Of a stretch of 64,000 nucleotides of DNA, positions 1 to 10,100 are shown in pieces (position 1 is the stretch's first letter; each line of letters begins with the position of its first letter). The translations under genes and the position numbers were made by a program. The notes beneath the pieces are model-generated. The model did no database searches. It had not been told where the DNA came from and saw nothing but the letters and a program-made list of their open reading frames with translations. This DNA comes from Morinoia aosen. Its lineage: Eukaryota; Arthropoda; Malacostraca; Amphipoda; Talitridae. Where the stretch lies: the NCBI GenBank assembly GCA_030386875.1, contig CM059560.1, forward strand, positions 44,930,757 to 44,994,756, read 5' to 3'.

Positions 1-32
1 ACTCTTTTGTACGCTGTAGAGATACCTTCTGT

Positions 33-64
33 ACTCCTTTGTGCGCTGTAGAGATACCTTCTGT
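33..64 (+). repeat. Type A monomer (representative copy)
   Basis: This is the majority unit, with 'gtgcgctg' at positions 9-16 and the tail 'ccttctgt' at positions 25-32. It holds the GCGC site and no stop codon in any - strand frame. Runs of several A units are common, for example 44,544-44,767 (seven in a row). Confidence 0.95.
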
Positions 65-160
65 ACTCCTTTGTGCGCTGTAGAGATACCTTCTTTACTC
101 CTTTGTGCGCTGTAGAGATACCTTCTGTACTCCTTTGTGCGCTGTAGAGATACCTTCTGT

Positions 161-192
161 ACTCCTTTGTACGCTGTAGAGATACCTCGTGT
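161..192 (+). repeat. Type C monomer (representative copy)
   Basis: It has the B head (a at position 11) and the tail 'cctcgtgt' in place of 'ccttctgt' (changes at positions 28 and 29), which adds a second CpG and a CTCGTG hexamer. C most often stands directly before a D, so C-D behaves as a linked pair. C followed by A also occurs, for example near 3,801 and 5,730. Confidence 0.9.
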
Positions 193-224
193 ACTCCTTT
201 GTACGTTCTAGAGATATTTCCTGT
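193..224 (+). repeat. Type D monomer (representative copy), the diverged marker unit
   Basis: It differs from type A at positions 11, 14, 16, 25, 26 and 28 (about 81% identity), with head acgttctagag and tail atatttcctgt. It is the most AT-rich type (12 of 32 bases G or C). It holds a TCTAGA hexamer absent from A, B, C and E. On the - strand the same hexamer supplies a TAG in one of three frames, which ends most of the open frames here. D units recur mainly every 4-9 monomers, and their spacing is the best barcode for aligning distant parts of the array. Confidence 0.93.
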
Positions 225-512
225 ACTCCTTTGTGCGCTGTAGAGACACCTTCTGTACTCCTTTGTGCGCTGTAGAGATACCTTCTGTACTCCTTTGTAC
301 GCTGTAGAGATACCTCGTGTACTCCTTTGTACGTTCTAGAGATATTTCCTGTACTCCTTTGTGCGCTGTAGAGATACCTTCTGTACTCCTTTGTGCGCTG
401 TAGAGATACCTTCTGTACTCCTTTGTGCGCTGTAGAAATACCTTCTGTACTCCTTTGTGCGCTGTAGAGATACCTTCTGTACTCCTTTGTGCGCTGTAGA
501 GATACCTTCTGT

Positions 513-544
513 ACTCCTTTGTACGCTGTAGAGATACCTTCTGT
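513..544 (+). repeat. Type B monomer (representative copy)
   Basis: It is identical to type A except for g to a at position 11, giving 'gtacgctg' in place of 'gtgcgctg'. This removes the GCGC site and makes a second GTAC. B is usually found two monomers before a D in the 7-mer order D-A-A-A-B-A-C. Confidence 0.9.
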
Positions 545-800
545 ACTCCTTTGTACGCTGTAGAGATACCTCGTGTACTCCTTTGTACGTTCTAGAGATA
601 TTTCCTGTACTCCTTATTGCGCTGTAGAGATACCTTCTGTACTCCTTTGTGCGCTGAAGAGATACCTTCTGTACTCCTTTGTGCGCTGTAGAGATACCTT
701 CTGTACTCCTTTGTGCGCTGTAGAGATACCTTCTGTACTCCTTTGTGCGCTGTAGAGATACCTTCTGTACTCCTTTGTGCGCTGTAGAGATACCTTCTGT

Positions 801-832
801 ACTCCTTTGTACGCTGTAGAGATATTTCCTGT
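801..832 (+). repeat. Type F hybrid monomer (B head, D tail)
   Basis: The unit has the B head acgctgtagag followed directly by the D tail atatttcctgt. It is followed by an E and then by an altered D at 865-896 with 'taggttctaggg'. A switch within the shared 'tagagata' of the two types would make it. Further F units are at 38,048, 38,080, 42,272, 42,304, 50,880, 50,912 and 58,399. Confidence 0.85.
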
Positions 833-992
833 ACTCCTTTGTGCGCTGTAGAGATACCTCGTGTACTCCTTTGTAGGTTCTAGGGATATTTCCTGTACTC
901 CTTTGTGCGCTGTAGAGATACCTTCTGTACTCCTTTGTGCGCTGTAGAGATACCTTCTGTACTCCTTTGTGCGCGGTAGAGATACATTCTGT

Positions 993-1984
993 ACTCCTTT
1001 GTGCGCTGTAGAGATACCTTCTGTACTCCTTTGTGCGCTGTAGAGATACCTTCTGTACTCCTTTGTGCGCTGTAGAGATACCTTCTGTACTCCTTTGTGC
1101 GCTGTAGAGATACCTCGTGTACTCCTTTGTACGTTCTAGAGATATTTCCTGTACTCCTTTGTGCGCTGTAGAGATACCTTCTGTACTCCTTTGTGCGCTG
1201 TAGAGATACCTTCTGTACTCCTTTGTGCGCTGTAGAGATACCTCGTGTACTCCTTTGTACGTTCTAGAGATATTTCCTGTACTCCTTTGTGCGCTGTAGA
1301 GATACCTTCTGTACTCCTTTGTGCGCTGTAGAGATACCTTCTGTACTCCTTTGTGCGCTGTAGAGATACCTTCTGTATTCCTTTGTACGCTGTAGAGATA
1401 CCTTCTTTACTCCTTTGTACGCTGTTGAGATACCTCGTGTACTGCTTTGTACGTTCAAGAGACATTTCCTGTACTCCTTTGTGCGCTGTAGAGATACCTT
1501 CTGTACTCCTTTGTGCGCTGTAGAGATACCTTCTGTACTCCTTTGTGCGCTGTAGAGATACCTTCTGTACTCCTTTGTACGCTGTAGAGATACCTCGTGT
1601 ACTCCTCTGTACGTTCTAGAGATATTTCCTGTACTCCTTTGTGCGCTGTAGAGATACCTTCTGTACTCCTTTGTGCGCTGTAGAGATACCTTCTGTACTC
1701 CTTTGTGCGCTGTAGAGATACCTTCTGTACTCCTTTGTGCGCTGTAGAGATACCTTCTGTACTCCTTTGTACGCTGTAGAGATACCTCGTGTACTCCTTT
1801 GTACGTTCTAGAGATATTTCCTGTACTCCTTTGTGCGCTGTAGAGATACCTTCTGTACTCTTTTGTGCGCTGTAGAGATACCTTCCGTACTCCTTTGTGC
1901 GCTGTAGAGATACCTTCTGTACTCCTTTGTGCGCTGTAGAGATACCTTCTGTACTCCTTTGTGCGCTGTAGAGATACCTTCTGT
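993..1984 (+). repeat. 992-bp block, first copy (offset 1,312 bp)
   Basis: D units at 1,121, 1,249, 1,441, 1,601 and 1,793 give spacings 4, 6, 5, 6. The same spacings recur at 2,433, 2,561, 2,753, 2,913 and 3,105. Shared rare variants are 'actgctttg' with 'gagacattt' (1,441 and 2,753), 'actcctctg' (1,601 and 2,913) and 'actctttt' (1,857 and 3,169). The copies differ by a few substitutions, such as 'gttcaag' here against 'gttctag' in the second copy. Confidence 0.88.
1089..1120 (+). repeat. Type E monomer (representative copy)
   Basis: It has the A head (GCGC) joined to the C tail 'cctcgtgt'. It replaces C before many D units and also occurs before B. It could be a C in which position 11 was converted to A, or an exchange product of A and C. 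Confidence 0.85.
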
Positions 1985-2304
1985 ACTCCTTTGTACGCTG
2001 TAGAGATACCTTCTGTACTCCTTTGTGCGCTGTAGAGATACCTTCTGTACTCCTTTGTACGCTGTAGAGATACCTGGTGTACTCCTTTGTACGTTCTAGA
2101 GATATTTCCTGTAGTCCTTTGTGCGCTGTAGAGATACCTTCTGTGCTCCATTGTGCGCTGTAGAGATACCTTCTGTACTCCTTTGTGCGCTGTAGAGATA
2201 ACTTCTGTACTCCTTTGTGCGCTGTAGAGATACCTCGTGTACTCCTTTGTACGTTCTAGAGATATTTCCTGTACTCCTTTGTGCGCTGTAGAGATACCTT
2301 CTGT
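1985..2304 (+). repeat. Ten monomers between the two 992-bp blocks
   Basis: The segment is ordinary satellite with D units at 2,081 and 2,241. It includes a C variant with tail 'cctggtgt' (2,049) and a unit beginning 'actccattg' (2,145). Together with the 992-bp block it makes up the 1,312-bp (41-monomer) spacing. Confidence 0.8.
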
Positions 2305-3296
2305 ACTCCTTTGTGCGCTGTAGAGATACCTTCTGTACTCCTTTGTGCGCTGTAGAGATACCTTCTGTACTCCTTTGTGCGCTGTAGAGATACCTTCTGT
2401 ACTCCTTTGTGCGCTGTAGAGATACCTCGTGTACTCCTTTGTACGTTCTAGAGATATTTCCTGTACTCCTTTGTGCGCTGTAGAGATACCTTCTGTACTC
2501 CTTTGTGCGCTGTTGAGATACCTTCTGTACTCCTTTGTGCGCTGTAGAGATACCTCGTGTACTCCTTTGTACGTTCTAGAGATATTTCCTGTACTCCTTT
2601 GTGCGCTGTAGAGATACCTTCTGTACTCCTTTGTGCGCTGTAGAGATACCTTCTGTACTCCTTTGTGCGCTGTAGAGATACCTTCTGTACTCCTTTGTAC
2701 GCTGTAGAGATACCTTCTGTACTCCTTTGTACGCTGTTGAGATACCTCGTGTACTGCTTTGTACGTTCTAGAGACATTTCCTGTACTCCTTTGTGCGCTG
2801 TAGAGATACCTTCTGTACTCCTTTGTGCGCTGTAGAGATACCTTCTGTACTCCTTTGTGCGCTGTAGAGATACCTTCTGTACTCCTTCGTACGCTGTAGA
2901 GATACCTCGTGTACTCCTCTGTACGTTCTAGAGATATTTCCTGTACTCCTTTGTGCGCTGTAGAGATACCTTCTGTACTCCTTTGTGCGCTGTAGAGATA
3001 CCTTCTGTACTCCTTTATGCGCTGTAGAGATACCTTCTGTACTCCTTTGTGCGCTGTAGAGATACCATCTGTACTCCTTTGTACGCTGTAGAGATACCTC
3101 GTGTACTCCTTTGTACGTTCTAGAGATATTTCCTGTACTCCTTTGTGCGCTGTAGAGATACCTTCTGTACTCTTTTGTGCGCTGTAGAGATACCTTCTGT
3201 ACTCCTTTGTGCGCTGTAGAGATACCTTCTGTACTCCTTTGTGCGCTGTAGAGATACCTTCTGTACTCCTTTGTGCGCTGTAGAGATACCTTCTGT
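2305..3296 (+). repeat. 992-bp block, second copy
   Basis: This copy aligns with 993-1,984 at a constant offset of 1,312 bp (41 monomers), by D spacing and shared rare variants. Similarity ends where this copy goes straight to C-D (3,297 and 3,329), while the first copy continues B-A-C-D from 1,985. Confidence 0.88.
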
Positions 3297-3360
3297 ACTC
3301 CTTTGTACGCTGTAGAGATACCTCGTGTACTCCTTTGTACGTTCTAGAGATATTTCCTGT

Positions 3361-4032
3361 ACTCCTTTGTGCGCTGTAGAGATACCTTCTGTACTCCTTT
3401 GTGCGCTGTAGAGATACCTTCTGTACTCCTTTGTGCGCTGTAGAGATACCTTCTGTACTCCTTTGTACGCTGTAGAGATACCTTCTGTACTCCTTTGTGC
3501 GCTGTAGAGATACCTTCTGTACTCCTTTGTACGCTGTAGAGATACCTTCTGTACTCCTTTGTGCGCTGTAGAGATACCTCGTGTACTCCTTTGTACGCTG
3601 TAGAGATACCTTCTGTACTCCTTTGTACGCTGTAGAGATACCTTCTGTACTCCTTTGTGCGCTGTAGAGATACCTTCTGTACTCCTTTGTGCGCTGTAGA
3701 GATACCTTCTGTACTCCTTTGTGCGCTGTAGAGATACCTCGTGTACTCCTTTGTACGCTGAAGAGATACCTTCTGTACTCCTTTGTACGCTGTAGAGATA
3801 CCTCGTGTACTCCTTTGTGCGCTGTAGAGATACCTTCTGTACTCCTTTGTGCGCTGTAGAGATACCTTCTGTACTCCTTTGTGCGCTGTGGAGATACTTT
3901 CTGTACTCCTTTGTGCGCTGTAGAGATACCTTCTGTACTCCTTTGTGCGCTGTAGAGATACCTTCTGTACTCCTTTGTGCCCTGTAGAGATACCTTCTGT
4001 ACTCCTTCGTGCGCTGTAGAGATACCTCGTGT
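3361..4032 (+). repeat. D-free stretch of 21 monomers
   Basis: Between the D at 3,329 and the next D at 4,033 there are only A, B, C and E units, the longest D-free interval I noted (704 bp from D to D). Several C or E tails here are followed by A or B, not by D. Confidence 0.85.
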
Positions 4033-5279
4033 ACTCCTTTGTACGTTCTAGAGATATTTCCTGTACTCCTTTGTGCGCGGTAGAGATACCTTCTGTACTC
4101 CTTTGTGCGCTGTAGAGATACCTTCTGTACTCCTTTGTGCGCTGTAGAGATACCTCGTGTACTCCTTTGTACGTTCTAGAGATATTTCCTGTACTCCTTT
4201 GTGCGCTGTAGAGATACCTTCTGTACTCCTTTGTGCGCTGTAGAGATACCTTCTGTACTCCTTTGTACGCTGTAGAGATACCTCGTGTACTCCTTTGTAC
4301 GTTCTAGAGATATTTCCTGTACTCCTTTGTGCGCTGTAGAGATACCTTCTGTACTTCTTTGTGCGCTGTAGAGATACCTTCTGTACTCCTTTGTGCGCTG
4401 TAGAGATACCTTCTGTACTCCTTTGTGCGCTGTAGAGATACCTTCTGTACTTCTTTGTACGTTCTAGAGATATTTCCTGTACTCCTTTGTGCGCTGTAGA
4501 GATACCTTCTGTACTCCTTTGTACGCTGTAGAGATACCTCGTGTACTCATTTGTACGTTTTAGAGATATTTCCTGTACTCCTTTGTGCGCTGTAGAGATA
4601 CCTTCTGTACTCCTTTGTGCGCTGTAGAGATACCTTCTGTACTCCTTTGTGCGCTGTAGAGATACCTTCTGTACTCCTTTGTACGCTGTAGAGATACCTT
4701 CTGTACTCCTTTGTGCGCGTAGAGATACCTTCTGTACTCCTTTGTACGCTGTAGAGATACCTCGTGTACTCCTTTGTACGTTCTAGAGATATTTCCTGTA
4801 CTCCTTTGTGCGCTGTAGAGATACCTTCTGTACTCCTTTGTGCGCTGTAGAGATACCTTCTGTAATCCTTTGTGCGCTGTAGAGATACCTTCTGTACTCC
4901 TTTGTGCGCTGTAGAGATACCTTCTGTACTCCTTTGTACGCTGTAGAGATACCTTCTGTACTCCTTTGTGCGCTGTAGAGATACCTTCTGTACTCCTTTG
5001 TACGCTGTAGAGATACCTCGTGTACTCCTTTGTACGTTCTAGAGATATTTCCTGTACTCCTTTGTGCGCTGTAGAGATACCTTCTGTACTCCTTTGTGCG
5101 CTGTAGAGATACCTTCTGTACTCCTTTGTGCGCTGTAGAGATACCTTCTGTACTTCTTTGTACGCTGTAGAGATACCTTCTGTACTCCTTTGTGCGCTGT
5201 AGAGATACCTTCTGTACTCCTTTGTGCGCTGTAGAGATACCTTCTGTACTTCTTTGTACGCTGTAGAGATACCTCGTGT
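4033..5279 (+). repeat. Mixed satellite segment before the partial P block
   Basis: It holds monomers of all main types. D units in the second half (4,768, 5,024, 5,280) are 8 monomers apart. The single-base deletion near 4,718 lies here; after it, monomer starts move from 1 mod 32 to 0 mod 32. Confidence 0.8.
4705..4735 (+). repeat. 31-bp monomer: first phase-shifting deletion
   Basis: The unit reads 'gtgcgcgtagag' where the family has 'gtgcgctgtagag'; one t is missing between 4,718 and 4,719. It is one of three monomers that change the array phase. Confidence 0.93.
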
Positions 5280-5949
5280 ACTCCTTTGTACGTTCTAGAG
5301 ATATTTCCTGTACTCCTTTGTGCGCTGTAGAGGTACCTTCTGTACTCCTTTGTGCGCTGTAGAGATACCTTCTGTACTCCTTTGTGCGCTGTAGAGATAC
5401 CTTCTGTACTCCTTTGTACGCTGTAGAGATACCTTCTGTACTCCTTTGTGCGCTGTAGAGATACCTTCTGTACTCCTTTGTACGCTGTAGAGATACCTCG
5501 TGTACTCCTTTGTACGTTCTAGAGATATTTCCTGTACTCCTTTGTGCGCTGTAGAGATACCTTCTGCACTCCTTTGTGCGCTGTAGAGATACCTTCTGTA
5601 CTCCTTTGTGCGCTGTAGAGATACCTTCTGTACTCCTTTGTACGCTGTAGAGATACCTTCTGTACTCCTTTGTGCGCTGTAGAGATACCTTCTGTACTCC
5701 TTTGTACGCTGTAGAGATACCTCGTGTACTCCTTTGTGCGCTGTAGAGATACCTTCTGTACTCCTTTGTACGCTGTAGAGATACCTCGTGTACTCCTTTG
5801 TACGTTCTAGAGATATTTCCTGTACTCCTTTGTGCGCTGTAGAGATACCTTCTGTACTCCTTTGTGCGCTGTAGAGATACCTTCTGTACTCCTTTGTGCG
5901 CTGTAGAGATACCTTCTGTACTCCTTTGTACGCTGTAGAGATACCTCAT
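4783..5949 (-). other. Longest open frame (388 codons), judged non-coding
   Basis: The frame reads through about 36 monomers of the - strand. Since 32 is not divisible by 3, it cycles through all three monomer frames and gives a 32-residue period over 96 bp, with segments such as TEGISTAHKGV, QKVSLQRTKEY and RRYLYSAQRS. Its ATG comes from one g-to-a variant in a C tail (cat at 5,947-5,949). Its TAG is the one inside a D monomer (cta at 4,783-4,785). The product would be very basic and low in complexity, with no domain I recognise. Open length follows D spacing, as expected by chance in a stop-free repeat. I do not call it a gene. Confidence 0.9.
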
Positions 5950-6495
5950 GTACTCCTTTGTGCGCTGTAGAGATACCTTCTGTACTCCTTTGTACGCTGT
6001 AGAGATACCTTCTGTACTCCTTTGTACGCTGTAGAGATACCTCGTGTACTCCTTTGTACGTTCTAGAGATATTTCCTGTACTCCTTTGTGCGCTGTAGAG
6101 ATACCTTCTGTACTCCTTTGTGCGCTATAGAGATACCTTCTGTACTCCTTTTTGCGCTGTAGAGATACCTTCTGTACTCCTTTGTACGCTGTAGAGATAC
6201 CTTCTGTACTCCTTTGTACGCTGTAGAGATACCTTCTGTACTCCTTTGTGCGCTGTAGAGATACCTTCTGTACTCCTTTGTACGCTGTAGAGATACCTCG
6301 TGTACTCCTTTGTACGTTCTAGAGATATTTCCTGCACTCCTTTGTGCGCTGTAGAGATACCTTCTGTACTCCTTTGTGCGCTGTAGAGATACTTTCTGTA
6401 CTCCTTTGTACGCTGTAGAGATACCTTCTGTACTCCTTTGTGCGCTCTAGAGATACCTTCTGTACTCCTTTGTACGCTGTAGAGATACCTCGTGT
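5280..6495 (+). repeat. Partial P block (P0)
   Basis: D units at 5,280, 5,504, 5,792, 6,048 and 6,304 have spacings 7, 9, 8, 8, the same as 7,872, 8,096, 8,384, 8,640 and 8,896 in P1 (offset 2,592 bp, 81 monomers). Rare variants agree at that offset: 'ttctgcactcc' (5,567 and 8,159) and 'gcgctatagag' followed by 'cctttttgcgctg' (6,125 and 8,717). Similarity fades at about 6,480. Confidence 0.85.
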
Positions 6496-6527
6496 ACTCC
6501 TTCGTACGTTCTAGATATATTTCCTGT

Positions 6528-7167
6528 ACTCCTTTGTGCGCTGTAGAGATACCTTCTGTACTCCTTTGTGCGCTGTAGAGATTCCTTCTGTACTCCTTTG
6601 TGCGCTGTAGAGATACCTTCTGTACTCCTTTGTGCGCTGTAGAGATACCTTCTGTACTCCTTTGTGCGCTGTAGAGATACCTTCTGTACGCCTTTGTGCG
6701 CTGTAGAGATACCTCGTGTACTCCTTTGTACGCTGTAGAGACACCTTCTGTACTCCTTTGTACGCTGTAGAGATACCTCGTTTACTCCTTTGTGCGCTGT
6801 AGAGATACCTTCTGTACTCCTTTGTGCGCTGTAGAGATACCTTCTGTACTCCTTTGTGCGCTGTAGAGATACCTTCTGTACTCCTTTGTGCGCTGTAGAG
6901 ATACCTTCTGTACTCCTTTGTGCGCTGTAGAGATACCTTCTGTACTCCTTTGTGCGCTGTAGAGATACCTTCTGTACTCCTTTGTGCGCTGTAGAGATAC
7001 CTTCTGTACTCCTTTGTGCGCTGTAGAGATACCTCGTGTACTCCTTTGTACGCTGTAGAGATACCTTCTGTACTCCTTTGTGCGCTGTAGAGATACCTTC
7101 TGTACTCCTTTGAACGCTGTAGAGATACCTTCTGTACTCCTTTGTGCGCTGTAGAGCTACCTCGTGT
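6528..7167 (+). repeat. D-free stretch of 20 monomers
   Basis: No D unit occurs between the one at 6,496 (itself altered, 'ttctagatatattt') and the one at 7,168. The segment is mostly A with a few B, C and E. The equivalent position in later P copies (D gap 11,392 to 12,032, 640 bp) is also D-poor. Confidence 0.85.
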
Positions 7168-10100
7168 ACTCCTTTGTACGTTCTAGAGATATTTCCTGTA
7201 CTCCTTTGTGCGCTGTAGAGATTCCTTCTGTACTCCTTTGTGCGCTGTAGAGACCCCTTCTGTACTCATTTGTGCGCTGTAGAGATACCTTCTGTTCTCC
7301 TTTGTGCGCTGTAGAGATACCTTCTGTACTCCTTTGTGCGCTGTAGAGATACCTCGTGTACTCCTTTGTACGTTCTAGAGATATTTCCTGTACTCCTTTG
7401 TGCACTGTAGAGATACCTTCTGTACTCCTTTGTGCGCTGTAGAGATACCTTCTGTACTCCTTTGCGCGCTGTAGAGATACCTTCTGTACTTCTTTGTACG
7501 CTGTAGAGATACCTTCTGTACTCCTTTGTGCGCTGTAGAGATACCTTCTGTACTCCTTTGTACGCTGTAGAGATACCTCGTGTACTCCTTTGTACGTTCT
7601 AGAGATATTTCCTGTACTCCTTTGTGCGCTGTAGAGATACCTTCTGTACTCCTTTGTGCGCTGTAGAGATACCTTCTGTACTCCTTTGTGCGCTGTAGAG
7701 ATACCTTCTGTACTCCTTTGTGCGCTGTAGAGATACCTTCTGTACTCCTTTGTACGCTGTAGAGATACCTTCTGTACTCCTTTGTGCGCTGTAGAGATAC
7801 CTTCTGTACTCCTTTGTGCGCTGTAGATATACCTTCTGTACTTCTTTGTACGCTGTAGAGATACCTCGTGTACTCCTTTGTACGTTCTGGAGATATTTCC
7901 TGTACTCCTTTGTGCGCTGTAGAGATACCTTCTGTACTCCTTTGTGCGCTGTAGAGATACCTTCTGTACTCCTTTGTGCGCTGTAGAGATACCTTCTGTA
8001 CTCCTTTGTACGCTGTAGAGATACCTTCTGTACTCCTTTGTGCGCTGTAGAGATACCTTCTGTACTCCTTTGTACGCTGTAGAGATACCTCGTGTACTCC
8101 TTTGTACGTTCTAGAGATATTTCCTGTACTCCTTTGTGCGCTGTAGAGATACCTTCTGCACTCCTTTGTGCGCTGTAGAGATACCTTCTGTACTCCTTTG
8201 TGCGCTGTAGAGATACCTTCTGTACTCCTTTGTACGCTGTAGAGATACCTTCTGTACTCCTTTGTGCGCTGTAGAGATACCTTCTGTACTCCTTTGTACG
8301 CTGTAGAGATACCTCGTGTACTCCTTTGTGCGCTGTAGAGATACCTTCTGTACTCCTTTGTACGCTGTAGAGATACCTCGTGTACTCCTTTGTACGTTCT
8401 AGAGATATGTCCTGTACTCCTTTGTGCGCTGTAGAGATACCTTCTGTACTCCTCTGTGCGCTGTAAAGATACCTTCTGTACTCCTTTGTGCGCTGTAGAG
8501 ATACCTTCTGTACTCCTTTGTACGCTGTAGAGATACCTTCTGTACTCCTTTGTGCGCTGTAGAGATACCTTCTGTACTCCTTTGTACGCTGTAGAGATAC
8601 CTTCTGTACTCCTTTGTACGCTGTAGAGATACCTCGTGTACTCCTTTGTACGTTCTAGAGATATTTCCTGTACTCCTTTGTGCGCTGTAGAGATACCTTC
8701 TGTACTCCTTTGTGCGCTATAGAGATACCTTCTGTACTCCTTTTTGCGCTGTAGAGATACCTTCTGTACTCCTTTGTACGCTGTAGAGATACCTTCTGTA
8801 CTCCTTTGTGCGCTGTAGAGATACCTTCTGTACTCCTTTGTACGCTGTAGAGATACCTTCTGTACTCCTTTGCACGGTGTAGAGATACCTCGTGTACTCC
8901 TTTGTACGTTCTAGAGATATTTCCTGTACTCCCTTGTGCGCTGTAGAGATACCTTCTGTACTCCTTTGTGCGCTGTAGAGATACCTTCTGTACTCCTTTG
9001 TACGCTGTAGAGATACCTTCTTTACTCCTTTGTGCGCTGTAGAGATACCTTCTGTACTCTTTTGTGCGCTGTAGATATACCTTCTGTACTCCTTTGTACG
9101 CTGTAGAGATACCTCGTGTACTCCTTTGTACGTTCTAGAGATATTTCCTGTACTCCTTTGTGCGCTGTAGAGATACCTTCTGTACTCCTTTGTGCGCTGT
9201 AGAGATACCTTCTGTACTCCTTTGTGCGCTGTAGAGATACCTTCTGTACTCCTTTGTACGCTGTAGAGATACCTTCTGTACTCCTTTGTGCGCTGTAGAG
9301 ATACCTTCTGTACTCCTTTGTACGCTGTAGAGATACCTCGTGTACTCCTTTGTACGTTCTAGAGATATTTCCTGTACTCCTTTGTGCGCTGTAGAGATAC
9401 CTTCTGTACTCCTTTGTGCGCTGTAGAGATACCTTCTGTACTCCTTTGTGCGCTGTAGAGATACTTTCTGTACTCCTTTGTACGCTGTAGAGATACCTTC
9501 TGTACTCCTTTGTGCGCTGTAGAGATACCTTCTGTACTCCTTTGTACGCTGTAGAGATACCTCGTGTACTCCTTTGTACGTTCTAGAGATATTTCCTGTA
9601 CTCCTTTGTGCGCTGTAGAGATACTTTCTGTACTCCTTTGTGCGCTGTAGAGATACCTTCTGTACTCCTTTGTGCGCTGTAGAGATACCTTCTGTACTCC
9701 TTTGTGCGCTGTAGAGATACCTTCTGTACTCCTTTGTACGCTGTAGAGATACCTTCTGTACTCCTTTGTGCGCTGTAGAGATACCTTCTGTACTCCTTTG
9801 TACGCTGTAGAGATACCTCGTGTACTCCTTTGTACGTTCTAGAGATATTTCCTGTACTCCTTTGTGCGCTGTAGAGTTACCTTCTGTACTCCTTTGTGCG
9901 CTGTAGAGATACCTTCTGTACTCCTTTGTGCGCTGTAGAGATACCTTCTGTACTCCTTTGTACGCTGTAGAGAGACCTCGTGTACTCCTTTGTACGTTCT
10001 AGAGATATTTCCTGTACTCCTTTGTGCGCTGTAGAGATTCCTTCTGTACTCCTTTGTGCGCTGTAGAGATACCTTCTGTACTCCTTTGTGCGCTGTAGAG

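Larger units (their letters stand above)
1..992 (+). repeat. Irregular leading segment of the array
   Basis: It holds about 31 monomers of types A to F with D units at irregular spacing (193, 321, 577 and a variant at 865). It includes a two-base variant monomer reading 'ttattgcgctg' near 614, a change seen again in the R block at 39,941, 44,165, 48,741 and 52,773. No long-range duplicate of this segment was recognised. Confidence 0.8.

Noticed and set aside
193-224. D monomer as a transposon remnant or insertion
   Set aside because: D is exactly 32 bp, in phase, about 81% identical to A, and has no terminal repeats or target duplication. It is a diverged monomer.
4783-5949. Long - strand open frame (388 codons) as a repeat-protein gene
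   Set aside because: It is pure satellite. Its start comes from a single variant base, its stop from a D monomer, and equally open frames exist in the other two phases. No promoter, intron or non-repeat flank was seen.
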